The notes under the pieces are model-generated. The model had not been told where the DNA came from. It was given only the letters and a program-made list of their open reading frames with translations, and did no database searches. A program made the translations under genes and the position numbers. DNA of 64,000 nucleotides. It comes from Chloroflexota bacterium (GTDB taxonomy: Bacteria > Chloroflexota > Chloroflexia > Chloroflexales > Herpetosiphonaceae). Location: contig JAIUOC010000005.1 of assembly GCA_020161265.1 (NCBI GenBank), positions 248,001 through 312,000 on the forward strand, in the 5' to 3' direction. Below are positions 7,663-16,286 of this stretch, piece by piece (position 1 is the stretch's first letter; each line of letters starts with the position of its first letter).

Positions 7663-8703
7663 ATGCGACGGATACCACTGATTTACCAGATTTTAATCGG
7701 CAATAGTGCAATAGTTTGTTTGGGCGCAATCGCTGGCACGGCGATCACACGCCGCTTAGCAACGACCGAAGGTTTGACCTTAACGGTTGTTTTTTCGTTG
7801 ATCGGGGTTGTGCTGAGTGTTGCAGTCAATTATGCAGTTTTGCGCGTAGCTCTGCGCCCACTCACCAATCTACAAATTGCCGCCGAGCGCGTGACCGACG
7901 GCGATTTGAGTGTACGTGTGCCCCAGCCTAGTGCTGGCGATACCCAAATTGCCCAACTTTCGCAAGCTTTCAATGCGATGCTTGACCAAGTTGAGGATGA
8001 CACTCGCGCCATCGAGCGTTCACGCGCCTTGACCGAGCGCCTAACCCAGCAAGTGATCAACGCTCAAGAAGAAGAACGGCGGCGGATCGCCCGTGAATTG
8101 CATGACGATACGGCCCAAGCCTTGGCAACCTTGGTAATTTATGCTGAAACTGCCGCGCAAAATCCCCAAGCCCAAGCAGTGCGCGAACGCCTGATTGGCT
8201 TGCGCGATTTGGCTGGCACGACCCTCGAAGGCGTGCGCACGATCATCGCCGATTTACGTCCATCGCAGCTTGATGACCTTGGTTTGGCCGCCGCTGTGCG
8301 TGCTCAAGCTGCCGAACGTTTAGCCCATCGCGGAATTCGGGTTGATGTGCAAGTTCGTGGCGAGGAGCGTCGCCTACCATCAGCCGTCGAAACCGCGCTC
8401 TATCGGATGCTGCAAGAAGCATTTAGCAATATTGTGAAACATGCCCAAGCCTCGTATGTTGAGGTCGATATCGACCTGACGAATCCCCAAATTGTACGAG
8501 CTCGGGTTGAAGATAATGGCGTTGGCTTTGACCCCAATACAATTAACCCTGAACGTGATGGCCGTGGAGTTGGCATGTTTGGGATGTATGAGCGGGTCAA
8601 CCTTCTCGGTGGAACGATGGCGATCGATAGTGCCCCCAGCATTGGCACTGAACTAACGATCACAGTTCCCTTGGAGCCAGCTACCCAAGCCAGCGCCGCC
8701 TAA
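7663..8703 (+). CDS. Sensor histidine kinase, NarL/DegS type (HAMP, HisKA_3, HATPase)
   Basis: A 346-residue kinase: two N-terminal membrane helices (about 8-28 and 37-60) with almost no loop between them, a HAMP linker (about 60-115), then a HisKA_3 phosphoacceptor segment EEERRRIARELHDD with the phosphorylated His near residue 147, and a C-terminal ATPase with the N box (EAFSNIVKHA) and G boxes (DNGVGFD, GVGMFGM). Lacking an external sensor domain, it probably senses a membrane or intracellular signal or a partner protein. The response regulator begins 11 bases after its stop. A TACAAT at 7651-7656 places the transcription start at or next to the ATG, so the message may be leaderless. Confidence 0.93.
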   Translation: MRRIPLIYQILIGNSAIVCLGAIAGTAITRRLATTEGLTLTVVFSLIGVVLSVAVNYAVLRVALRPLTNLQIAAERVTDGDLSVRVPQPSAGDTQIAQLSQAFNAMLDQVEDDTRAIERSRALTERLTQQVINAQEEERRRIARELHDDTAQALATLVIYAETAAQNPQAQAVRERLIGLRDLAGTTLEGVRTIIADLRPSQLDDLGLAAAVRAQAAERLAHRGIRVDVQVRGEERRLPSAVETALYRMLQEAFSNIVKHAQASYVEVDIDLTNPQIVRARVEDNGVGFDPNTINPERDGRGVGMFGMYERVNLLGGTMAIDSAPSIGTELTITVPLEPATQASAA

Positions 8704-8714
8704 AGGATTGTGCT

Positions 8715-9356
8715 ATGGCAATTGCCGAAATAACAATTTTATTGGCCGATGACCACGCCGTGATGCGTGATGGTGTGCGCATGGTTTTGGAAGCTCAGCC
8801 CGATTTTCGGGTGATTGGCACTGCCAACGATGGAACAGAGGCGGTTGATCTGGCTGATGCGCTGCATCCCGATTTAGCAGTGTTGGATATTGCCATGCCT
8901 GGCATGAATGGCTTGGCCGCCGCTCGCGAGATTCGCAGCCGCTCGCCCGAAACCAAAGTGATTTTTTTGAGCATGCACGAAGGCGAGGAATATCTCAAGG
9001 AAGCTTTGCGGGCAGGTGCGACGGGCTATGTGCTCAAACGGGCCGCTGCGACTGAGTTAGTTTCAGCGATTCGGGCGGTGCAACGTGGTGATTCATACCT
9101 CGACCCCGCTTTGATTGCCAAACTCAACCAATTGGGCGATAGCGATACCGTGAAGCTGGCCGATTTAACTGATCGCGAATTAGAGGTTTTGAAATTGGTC
9201 GCCGAAGGCTTGACCAATCGTCAAATTGCCGCCCAATTGGTAATCAGCGTAAAAACTGTGCAAAGCCATCGCACCAATATTATGGAAAAGCTTGATTTGC
9301 ATGATCGCACCGATCTGGTTAAGTATGCGATTCGCCGTGGCATGATCGAGCCATAA
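8715..9356 (+). CDS. Response regulator, NarL/FixJ (LuxR HTH) family
   Basis: A 213-residue regulator, partner of the kinase just upstream. The receiver domain (residues 7-122) keeps the acidic pair DDH (near 13), the phosphoacceptor Asp58 (AVLDIAMPGMNG), and the conserved Thr/Ser and Lys (GYVLKRAA). The C-terminal LuxR helix-turn-helix (about 148-205) has LTDRELEVLKLVAEGLTNRQIA and KTVQSHRTNI. Phosphorylation by the upstream kinase should let it bind target promoters. Targets are not visible; the downstream transporter leader is a candidate only by position. Confidence 0.95.
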   Translation: MAIAEITILLADDHAVMRDGVRMVLEAQPDFRVIGTANDGTEAVDLADALHPDLAVLDIAMPGMNGLAAAREIRSRSPETKVIFLSMHEGEEYLKEALRAGATGYVLKRAAATELVSAIRAVQRGDSYLDPALIAKLNQLGDSDTVKLADLTDRELEVLKLVAEGLTNRQIAAQLVISVKTVQSHRTNIMEKLDLHDRTDLVKYAIRRGMIEP

Positions 9357-9406
9357 ACCCACGCTGAGAGATGAGAGATTAAGGTTGCCCCGCCAGCACT
9401 AGCAAC

Positions 9407-9435
9407 TTGACATATCAATACTCTAGTGCTATTGT
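9407..9435 (+). promoter_or_regulatory. Predicted strong promoter for the MHS transporter
   Basis: Consensus TTGACA (9407-9412), 17-base spacer, TATTGT (9430-9435). It predicts a leader of about 270 bases before the transporter ATG at 9715, unusually long for this window. Confidence 0.5.
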
Positions 9436-9604
9436 AGCGCCGACATAACGGCTTTAAGTAAAATTTAACTTCTGCATCAACCACTCATCCTTCATACTTC
9501 ATACCTGATGCCCAACCCTGCTGAATTGCTCCACGCAGAGCATTCAAAAACCAAGCTGTTATGCCAAACATCCCCAATCTGGCTTACGTTAATCGAGGAG
9601 GTGT

Positions 9605-9637
9605 ATGGATTTTCGCTTGGAAGGATATCCTCGTTAA
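9605..9637 (+). CDS. Possible 10-residue leader peptide upstream of the MHS transporter
   Basis: ATG at 9605 follows GAGGAGGTGT, the best Shine-Dalgarno in the leader, and encodes MDFRLEGYPR before TAA at 9635. CGAGGA (9594-9599), part of that RBS, can pair with TCCTCG (9628-9633) at the end of the same small ORF, so its translation and the RNA fold would influence each other. This is the layout of an upstream regulatory ORF, but no terminator alternative is visible and the reading is speculative. Confidence 0.3.
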   Translation: MDFRLEGYPR

Positions 9638-9714
9638 TTTCCCCATCGAATGTTCGCTGTCTAGGGCACACACAATTTGGGTTGAATTTGTTGTTGCAAT
9701 GAAGGAGCAACACG

Positions 9715-11160
9715 ATGTCAAACACACCCATGCCATCACAGCATTCCACTGTTGTCTCGCAATCCACAATTTGGAAGGTCATCATTGCATCGGCTTTGGG
9801 TACCATGATTGAATGGTACGATTTCTACATTTTTGGCAGTCTTGCTGCGGTCATTGCGACAAATTTCTATCAGTCGGGCAACGAAACGGCGGCCTTACTG
9901 GAAACCTTTGCCACCTTTGGAGCGGGCTTTGCGGCGCGACCGTTCGGGGCACTGGTGTTTGGGCGCATTGGCGATATTGTCGGGCGCAAATATGCCTTTT
10001 TGGTCACGTTGCTGATCATGGGCGGCGCAACCACGGTCATTGGGATTTTGCCCACCTATGCCTCAATTGGCATCCTCGCCCCGATAATTTTGGTGATTAT
10101 TCGGATCATCCAAGGCTTGGCGCTTGGTGGTGAATATGGCGGTGCGGCGGTCTATGTCGCCGAACATGTTCCCGATAACAAGCGCGGCTTTTACACTAGT
10201 TTTATTCAAATTACTGCGACGCTTGGCTTATTTGTCTCGTTGTTGGTAATTTTGATTGTGCGCACCTCGATGAGCAAGGCAGCCTTTGATAGCTGGGGCT
10301 GGCGAATTCCCTTCTTGCTTTCAATCGTCTTGGTGGGCGTTTCCGTTTACATTCGCTCGAAGATGAGTGAATCGCCGTTGTTTACCAAACTCAAACATGC
10401 AGGCAAAACCTCGAAAGCTCCGCTCAAAGATAGCTTTGGCAATCGGCGTAATTGGAAGGTGATTTTGACGGTGCTGTTTGGAGCCGCTGCGGGTCAAGCA
10501 GTTATCTGGTATACCGCTCAATTTTACGTAAACTCGTGGCTCAAAACTCAAGCCAAAGTGCCAGCTAACACCGTTGATACAATCGTGGCGATTGCTTTGT
10601 TCTTAGGGATGCCGTTTTTCGTCGTCATGGGAGCGCTTTCAGATAAATGGGGACGCAAAACGGTGATGATGGCAGGCAACTTAATTGGGGCAATTGCGAT
10701 CTATCCGGCCTTTATGGCCCTGAAAGCAGCGGCTGGCCCAATTACTCCAGCGGTTCTTGATGAAGCTGGAAAGGTTATCACGCCTGCGGTTGCCAGCAAT
10801 CCTAACACCGTTTTACTCACCTTGATCATCTTTGGGTTGGTGTTATGTGTTTGTATGGTGTATGGCCCGATTGCCGCCTTTTTGGTGGAATCGTTTCCTG
10901 CCAAAATTCGCTATACCTCGGTTTCACTGCCCTATCACGTTGGCAACGGCTACTTTGGCGGTTGGTTGCCCTTTATCGCCACAGCGGTGGTCAGTAGTAC
11001 CGGCAATATCTATGCTGGCCTGTGGTTTCCGATTGCCATCGCTTTATTGACCTTCGTCGTTGGTATGGTCTTGCTCAAAGAAACCAAGGATAATTCGCTG
11101 CATGAAGAGGCCAGCGATAACCCAATGGCTGCCGAAATGGATTTAATTGCTCAATCGTAA
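9715..11160 (+). CDS. MFS transporter, metabolite:H+ symporter (MHS/ShiA-ProP) family
   Basis: A 481-residue protein with 12 predicted helices. MHS-type signatures are clear: SALGTMIEWYDFYIFG in helix 1, ARPFGALVFGRIGDIVGRKYAF between helices 2 and 3, and QGLALGGEYGGAAVYVAEH in helices 4-5. Members import shikimate, alpha-ketoglutarate, citrate, proline/betaine or similar with protons. The loop between helices 9 and 10 has a small Ala/Pro-rich insertion (about residues 345-362). The RBS is AAGGAG with normal spacing. It has its own promoter and a roughly 270-base leader. Substrate cannot be assigned. Confidence 0.92.
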   Translation: MSNTPMPSQHSTVVSQSTIWKVIIASALGTMIEWYDFYIFGSLAAVIATNFYQSGNETAALLETFATFGAGFAARPFGALVFGRIGDIVGRKYAFLVTLLIMGGATTVIGILPTYASIGILAPIILVIIRIIQGLALGGEYGGAAVYVAEHVPDNKRGFYTSFIQITATLGLFVSLLVILIVRTSMSKAAFDSWGWRIPFLLSIVLVGVSVYIRSKMSESPLFTKLKHAGKTSKAPLKDSFGNRRNWKVILTVLFGAAAGQAVIWYTAQFYVNSWLKTQAKVPANTVDTIVAIALFLGMPFFVVMGALSDKWGRKTVMMAGNLIGAIAIYPAFMALKAAAGPITPAVLDEAGKVITPAVASNPNTVLLTLIIFGLVLCVCMVYGPIAAFLVESFPAKIRYTSVSLPYHVGNGYFGGWLPFIATAVVSSTGNIYAGLWFPIAIALLTFVVGMVLLKETKDNSLHEEASDNPMAAEMDLIAQS

Positions 11161-11287
11161 GCGTTCAAATTACTCTTAGAGTTCAAGCCTATCGCTGGCT
11201 AACCCTTGGATGCATGACAAGCAGCAAAAGCACGTTACAATATGAGCAAGAGCAAATGCTGCTCGTTGCGTTATCCAAGGGGTTTTC

Positions 11288-12184
11288 ATGGATACAATTA
11301 CACTCTTTGAAGCGCCCAAAGCTGCGCCGGTGGCCCCGCGCCGCCCAGCATGGCTGAAAGCTCGCGCTCCGATAGGGGAAAACTACGAGGATGTGCATGG
11401 CCTCATGCGCGAACTCGATTTGCATACGGTCTGCGAAGAAGCCCATTGCCCCAATATCGGCGAATGTTGGAATCATCGCACAGCAACTTTTTTATTACTT
11501 GGCGATACCTGTACCCGCGGTTGTCGCTACTGCGCGATTGGCAAAGGTAAACCCAAAGCAATCGACGAACAGGAGCCACAGCGGATTGCGGCTGCGGTCG
11601 CGCATCTCAAACTTAAACATGTGGTGCTGACCTCGGTTAACCGTGATGATCAAGCTGATGGCGGAGCACATATTTTTGCCGAATCGATCAATTTAATTCG
11701 TCAACAGTTGCCCGAATGCAAAATCGAGGTGCTGATTCCTGATTTTGATGGCAATTGGGATGCCTTGCGGATCGTGATGGATGCGCGGCCTGACGTGTTG
11801 AATCACAATATCGAAACCGTGCCGCGTTTATTTCGCAAGTTCCGCCCGCGGGCCAACTTCTATCAAAGCCTTGAATTATTGCGCTTGGCTCGTGACCTTC
11901 AGCCTAGCATCGTGACCAAAAGTGGCTTGATGGTTGGGGCTGGCGAAACCGATGAAGAAGTGCTGACCGTGATGGATGCGCTGCGCCGCTCCGATGTTGA
12001 CGTAATGACGATTGGCCAATATCTCTCGCCATCGGGCGACCATTGGCCGATCGACCGTTATGTGCCACCCGAAACCTTTACTTGGTTCCGTGAACAAGGC
12101 TTAGCCCGTGGTTTCCGCCACGTCGAATCTGGCCCGATGGTACGCTCGTCGTATCACGCCCACGAACACGTCGCAGGGTTGTAA
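11288..12184 (+). CDS. lipA: Lipoyl synthase
   Basis: A 298-residue radical-SAM enzyme that inserts two sulfurs into octanoyl groups on E2 and GcvH proteins. Both iron-sulfur clusters are accounted for: the auxiliary cluster motif CEEAHCPNIGEC (residues about 51-62) and the radical-SAM CTRGCRYC (CxxxCxxC, about 77-84). The closing RSSYHA segment supplies the conserved serine of the auxiliary cluster. Length is normal. AAGGGG precedes the ATG. No lipB lies beside it, so octanoyl transfer must be encoded elsewhere. A G-rich inverted repeat follows and may end transcription. Confidence 0.97.
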   Translation: MDTITLFEAPKAAPVAPRRPAWLKARAPIGENYEDVHGLMRELDLHTVCEEAHCPNIGECWNHRTATFLLLGDTCTRGCRYCAIGKGKPKAIDEQEPQRIAAAVAHLKLKHVVLTSVNRDDQADGGAHIFAESINLIRQQLPECKIEVLIPDFDGNWDALRIVMDARPDVLNHNIETVPRLFRKFRPRANFYQSLELLRLARDLQPSIVTKSGLMVGAGETDEEVLTVMDALRRSDVDVMTIGQYLSPSGDHWPIDRYVPPETFTWFREQGLARGFRHVESGPMVRSSYHAHEHVAGL

Positions 12185-12185
12185 T

Positions 12186-12250
12186 CGCCAGGGATCAGGG
12201 CTTGGGGATCAGGGATCAGTTAAATTTTTACTACTGATCCCTGATCCCTA
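12186..12250. repeat. Intergenic heptamer repeat pair forming a hairpin (mosaic family, copy 1)
   Basis: GGGGATCAGGGATCAGT at 12204-12220 is followed by its reverse complement at 12233-12249 around an AT-rich loop, giving a 17-bp stem. It lies directly after lipA and is the simplest example of the inverted GGGATCA arrays found at gene ends across the window. Confidence 0.8.
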
Positions 12251-12353
12251 GCGCCTGAATCCTGTGCTCTACTATCCTCTGCATTAAACTCACTCCTATA
12301 TTCTTGGTTTTTTGTGCTTCATCCCTCATAATTCATAATTCATACTTTAGTCT

Positions 12354-12383
12354 TTGACGGCTGACTTTTAAGTATGGTACAAT
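12354..12383 (+). promoter_or_regulatory. Predicted promoter for the T-box-ileS transcript
   Basis: TTGACG (12354-12359), 18-base spacer, TACAAT (12378-12383). It lies immediately upstream of T-box stem I, as expected. Confidence 0.65.
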
Positions 12384-12390
12384 CGGGTCA

Positions 12391-12669
12391 CAGGCGTTGA
12401 CGGAGCCGAGTAGTTGGGCTAAAACCTGAATCAGCGAGCGTGCAAATGGTGTGAGGCACGTATCAGCAACCCCAACCAAAATCTCTCCTGAGCCGAACGC
12501 TGAACCCTTTGGCAGTAAGCGAACCGGATATCCCCCGTTATCGGGATGACGTTGTGATGGCAACGGCTTAAAGTGGGTAGTTCGTGCAAACGACTATCAA
12601 GCAGGGTGGTACCGCGAGGTCTTTTCGATAACCTCGTCCCAGCAGTGTGGGGCGGGGCTTTGTGTTTTT
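12391..12669 (+). promoter_or_regulatory. T-box riboswitch, isoleucine specifier (AUC), controlling ileS
   Basis: The leader has the T-box sequence AGGGTGGTACCGCG at 12603-12616, which binds the free CCA end of uncharged tRNA. Stem I pairs GGAG (12402-12405) with CTCC and GTTGGG (12413-12418) with CCCAAC (12471-12476). Between these lies the specifier loop with AGTA on one side and AAA-ATC on the other, so the specifier codon is AUC at 12481-12483, reading Ile. A terminator follows: CCTCGTCCC (12632-12640) pairs with GGGGCGGGG (12649-12657), then CTTTGTGTTTTT. Uncharged tRNA-Ile should favour the antiterminator and switch ileS on. The paired segments were drawn by hand. Confidence 0.92.
12632..12669 (+). 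terminator. T-box-controlled terminator before ileS
   Basis: Nine-bp stem 12632-12640/12649-12657 with loop AGCAGTGT and a U-rich tail to 12669. Its 5' arm lies just after the T-box sequence, so antitermination and termination are mutually exclusive. Confidence 0.85.
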
Positions 12670-12688
12670 AGTCAACGAGGAGTCAACA

Positions 12689-15600
12689 ATGGCGTTTGCA
12701 GCAGTTGATCCCAAGGTGTCGTTTCCGACGCTTGAGGATGAGATCGCCGCTTGGTGGGAAGCCCATGGCATCGTCAAAAAGACGCTTGACCATGGTGATG
12801 CTTCGCGTCCGTTTGTCTTTTTTGAAGGGCCACCCACGGCCAATGGTCGCCCAGGGATTCACCACGTCGAGGCTCGTTCGTCTAAAGATATTATGGTGCG
12901 TTTCAACCGCATGCTTGGTAAAAAGGTCATCGGCGCTCGCGGTGGCTGGGATACCCACGGCTTGCCAGTTGAACTGGAAGTTGAAAAGAAATTAGGCTTC
13001 GCGGGCAAACCTGACATTGAAAAATATGGCATCACCGAATTTAACGCTGCCTGCCGTCAATCAGTCTGGGATTACATCCAAGAATGGGAAAAGCTGACCC
13101 AGCGGATCGCCTTCTGGATCGATCTCGAAGATCCCTACATCACCTACGATAACAAATATATTGAATCATTGTGGTGGATCTTCAAGCAATTGCACGAGCG
13201 TGAATTGCTGTATCGTGATTATAAAGTGACGATGCACTGCCCACGCTGTGGCACATCGCTCTCAGACCACGAGGTCGCTCAAGGCTACCAAGATAACACC
13301 GACGATCCGTCGGTGTGGGTACGCTTTCGGCATACACCGAGCGACCATGCTTTAGATGCTCAAGTTGCCGATGCCGCCTTCTTGGCTTGGACAACCACAC
13401 CTTGGACTCTGCCAGCCAACGCTGGTTTGGCGGTCAATCCTGAGGCGACGTATGTGCTGGCCGAGCACGAAGGCCAGCGCTATATCTTGGCTGAAGCTTT
13501 GGTTGGGGCGGTGTTGGGCGAATCTGCCACCACACTTGCTAGCTTTGTTGGTGCTGATTTGCGTGGCTTGCGCTATACGCCGCTGTTTCCTGGGGTTGGC
13601 GATAATGGGGCAGCGATCGATTTAAGCAGTGCTCATCGCGTCGTTGCCGATGAGTTCGTCTCGTTGGAAGACGGTACCGGGATCGTGCACATCGCGCCAG
13701 CCTATGGCGACTTGGAAATTGGCCGCAAGTATGGCTTGCCAACCTTGTTCTCGGTCGATTTAGCGGGCAAAGTGCTGGGCAGCTTTGAAAGCTTTGGCTT
13801 TGCAGGCATGTTTTTCAAAGAAGCTGATCCGAAAATCACGCGCTATTTGAAAGAACAAGGCTTGTTGTTCAAATCAGGGCGAGTGCTGCACACCTATCCA
13901 TTCTGTTGGCGCTGTAAAACGCCGTTGCTGTTCTATGCCAAGCAATCGTGGTATATCCGCACAACCGCCTTGAAGCAACAGTTGATCGCCAATAATAAAA
14001 AGATCAATTGGGTGCCTGAGCATATCCAAGCTGGGCGTTTTGGCAATTGGCTCGAAAATAACATCGACTGGGCGATCAGCCGTGAGCGTTATTGGGGCAC
14101 GCCGCTGCCAGTTTGGACCTGCGATAACTGTCAGCATATCGATGTACTTGGTTCGTTGGCGGAGCTTGGCGAACGTTGGGGCCAAGATACTGCCAATCTT
14201 GATATGCACCGCCCATTTGTGGATGCACCTAGCTGGTTGTGTCCTGAGTGCGAAGCTGGCACGATGCAGCGCATTCCCGATGTGGCTGATTGTTGGTTTG
14301 ATTCAGGTGCGATGCCAGTGGCACAGTGGCATTACCCATTTGAAAATCAAGAACTGTTTGAAGTTGCCGGCCAAGCCGATTTTATCTCGGAAGCAATCGA
14401 CCAAACTCGTGGTTGGTTCTACACCTTGCATGCAGTTTCAACCTTGCTCTTCGATCGCCCAGCCTACAAGAATGTGATCTGTTTGGGTCACTTGTTGGAT
14501 GGCAAAGGCGAGAAAATGTCCAAATCCAAGGGCAACATCGTTTCGCCATGGGAAATGGTCGAGAAGTATGGCGCTGATGCGGTGCGCTGGTATATGTTTG
14601 CTGCTGGTCAGCCCTACAATCCACGCCGTTTCTCAGCCGATTTGGTCAGCGAATCGTTGCGTCAGTTCTTGTTGACCTTGTGGAATACCTATAGCTTTTT
14701 CACAACTTACGCCAATGTTGATGGTTGGACACCTGAATTGGCACAAGGCGATTTGGCAGCGATCGATCGCTGGGCGCTGGCACGGCTCAACGCCTTGGTG
14801 CGCGATGTGCGCAACGATCTGAGCAATTACGATATGAATACGCCAGCCAAGCGGCTCGAACAATTCGTTGACGAGCTTTCAAACTGGTATGTGCGGCGTA
14901 ATCGGCGGCGTTTCTGGGGCAGCGACATGAACGGCGATAAGCAAGCTGCCTATTCAACCTTGTACACCTGTTTGGTCACGATTTCCAAACTGATGGCTCC
15001 ATTCACGCCATTTGTGGCCGAATCGCTGTATCAAAATTTGGTGCGCAGCTACGACCAAACTGCCGCCGAAAGCGTGCATATGGCGCTGTACCCTGAAGCC
15101 AATTTGGCGCTAATCGATGAAGAATTGATTCGCAAGACCGACTTATTGCTCAAGGCTGTGAGCTTGGGCCGCGCCGCTCGCAAGAACGCTGGAATGCGCG
15201 TGCGTCAACCACTCAGCGAAGTTTTGGTGCGCTTGCCTCGCGGTGAGCAACTTGACGAACTGAGTGCTGAACTGAGTGACGAACTCAATATCAAGTCGGT
15301 GCGCTGGCTCGGTGTGGGCGATGGCTTGGTCAGCTATCGCTTCAAGCCTAATTTGCGCTCGGTTGGCAAAAAGTTTGGCAAACTGGTTCCAGCATTGCGC
15401 GAAGTGTTGGCGAATCTTAGCAGCGAGCAAGCCGCCGATGCAGCGCATAAAGTTGAAACCGGGGCCAGCTTCGAGGTTGTAGTCGAAGGCGAAACATTAA
15501 CCTTGGCCGCCGACGATGTATTGATGGAAGCTTCATCGCCCGAAGGCTACGCTGTGGCCGAAGGCGAGGGCTTGTTGGTAGCCTTAGTTACGACGCTGAC

Positions 15601-15874
15601 TGATGAATTGCTGCGCGAAGGCATCGCCCGCGAAATCGTGCGCAACCTCAACGATGCACGTAAGGCCGCCGATCTGGCGATCACCGACCGCATCAACGCA
15701 ACCTTGGGAACCGAGGTTGATTTAGCGGCAGTTGTGGCTGAATACGCCGAGTACATCAAAGCCGAAACCTTGTGTGAGGTATTGAGCGTTGGTGATGCTA
15801 GTGCCGACCATCACACCAGCAGCATGGAATTGGAACAAGGCAAACTAAGCCTCGGCATTAGCAAAATCGGCTAA
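12689..15874 (+). CDS. ileS: Isoleucyl-tRNA synthetase, type 2 (GXHH active-site variant)
   Basis: A 1061-residue class I synthetase that charges tRNA-Ile. The start at 12689 has CGAGGAG upstream; a longer reading from 12647 lies inside the terminator. The ATP-binding HIGH motif, normally H-x-G-H, reads G-I-H-H at residues 56-59 (PPTANGRPGIHH). Next come WDTHGLPVE, the editing domain with TTPWTLP and GTGIVHIAP, and KMSKSKGN near residue 608. Length and motifs fit the eukaryote-like IleRS2 branch, known for mupirocin resistance; the GXHH swap has been linked to very high resistance. Expression is governed by the upstream T-box. A perfect hairpin follows the stop. Confidence 0.97.
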   Translation: MAFAAVDPKVSFPTLEDEIAAWWEAHGIVKKTLDHGDASRPFVFFEGPPTANGRPGIHHVEARSSKDIMVRFNRMLGKKVIGARGGWDTHGLPVELEVEKKLGFAGKPDIEKYGITEFNAACRQSVWDYIQEWEKLTQRIAFWIDLEDPYITYDNKYIESLWWIFKQLHERELLYRDYKVTMHCPRCGTSLSDHEVAQGYQDNTDDPSVWVRFRHTPSDHALDAQVADAAFLAWTTTPWTLPANAGLAVNPEATYVLAEHEGQRYILAEALVGAVLGESATTLASFVGADLRGLRYTPLFPGVGDNGAAIDLSSAHRVVADEFVSLEDGTGIVHIAPAYGDLEIGRKYGLPTLFSVDLAGKVLGSFESFGFAGMFFKEADPKITRYLKEQGLLFKSGRVLHTYPFCWRCKTPLLFYAKQSWYIRTTALKQQLIANNKKINWVPEHIQAGRFGNWLENNIDWAISRERYWGTPLPVWTCDNCQHIDVLGSLAELGERWGQDTANLDMHRPFVDAPSWLCPECEAGTMQRIPDVADCWFDSGAMPVAQWHYPFENQELFEVAGQADFISEAIDQTRGWFYTLHAVSTLLFDRPAYKNVICLGHLLDGKGEKMSKSKGNIVSPWEMVEKYGADAVRWYMFAAGQPYNPRRFSADLVSESLRQFLLTLWNTYSFFTTYANVDGWTPELAQGDLAAIDRWALARLNALVRDVRNDLSNYDMNTPAKRLEQFVDELSNWYVRRNRRRFWGSDMNGDKQAAYSTLYTCLVTISKLMAPFTPFVAESLYQNLVRSYDQTAAESVHMALYPEANLALIDEELIRKTDLLLKAVSLGRAARKNAGMRVRQPLSEVLVRLPRGEQLDELSAELSDELNIKSVRWLGVGDGLVSYRFKPNLRSVGKKFGKLVPALREVLANLSSEQAADAAHKVETGASFEVVVEGETLTLAADDVLMEASSPEGYAVAEGEGLLVALVTTLTDELLREGIAREIVRNLNDARKAADLAITDRINATLGTEVDLAAVVAEYAEYIKAETLCEVLSVGDASADHHTSSMELEQGKLSLGISKIG

Positions 15875-15883
15875 TCCGAGTAC

Positions 15884-15926
15884 AATCAATGCGGCGCATA
15901 CAAAGCCTGTATGCGCCGCATTGATT
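15884..15926 (+). terminator. Hairpin terminator downstream of ileS
   Basis: Perfect 19-bp stem: 15884-15902 with 15908-15926, loop AAGCC, starting ten bases after the ileS stop. The following tract (CATTGTTTG) is only moderately U-rich, so termination could be partial and allow some read-through into the DUF952 gene. Confidence 0.75.
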
Positions 15927-15949
15927 CATTGTTTGCCAAAGGAATGTCC

Positions 15950-16285
15950 ATGTTATTGCACATTATTTCCCCCACCGAGTGGCATCAAGCCCTAGCTGCT
16001 GGTGAATATCGCCCAGCCTCGTTGGCCGACGAAGGCTTTATCCATTGTTCAACTCCTGAGCAAGTGTTAACTCCCGCCAATTCGTTTTATCGTGGCCAAG
16101 CTGGCTTGCAGTTGTTGTGTATCGATCCTGCGCTGCTTCAATCCGAATTAGTATATGAAGATCTTATAGCGTCGGGTGTACAATTTCCGCATATCTATGG
16201 GCCGCTCAACCTTGATGCCGTGTATAAAATTGTGGAGTTTCCGGTTAATCCCGATGGCACATTTGATTTGCCAAAGCTAGATTAA
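15950..16285 (+). CDS. DUF952 family protein
   Basis: A 111-residue protein matching the DUF952 family: HIISPTEWHQALAAGEY at the start, then ADEGFIHCSTPEQV, and PHIYGPLNLDAV near the end, all characteristic. The fold is related to ADP-ribosyltransferase-like RNA phosphotransferases by literature, but no activity is established. ATG 15950 is preferred since AAAGGA lies six bases upstream; ATG 15944 is also in frame, while the outermost reading at 15911 sits inside the ileS terminator hairpin and is not credible. Confidence 0.85.
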   Translation: MLLHIISPTEWHQALAAGEYRPASLADEGFIHCSTPEQVLTPANSFYRGQAGLQLLCIDPALLQSELVYEDLIASGVQFPHIYGPLNLDAVYKIVEFPVNPDGTFDLPKLD

Positions 16286-16286
16286 C

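Noticed and set aside
9561-9812. 83-codon frame overlapping the MHS transporter start
   Set aside because: Overlaps a strong transporter start in another frame and its start has no RBS; only the mini-ORF at 9605 was kept as a weak candidate.
12300-12350. Mobile-element remnant before the T-box (TCATCCCTCATAATTCATAATTC)
   Set aside because: No transposase or target duplication; the same words recur in the other mosaics, so it was treated as part of that family.
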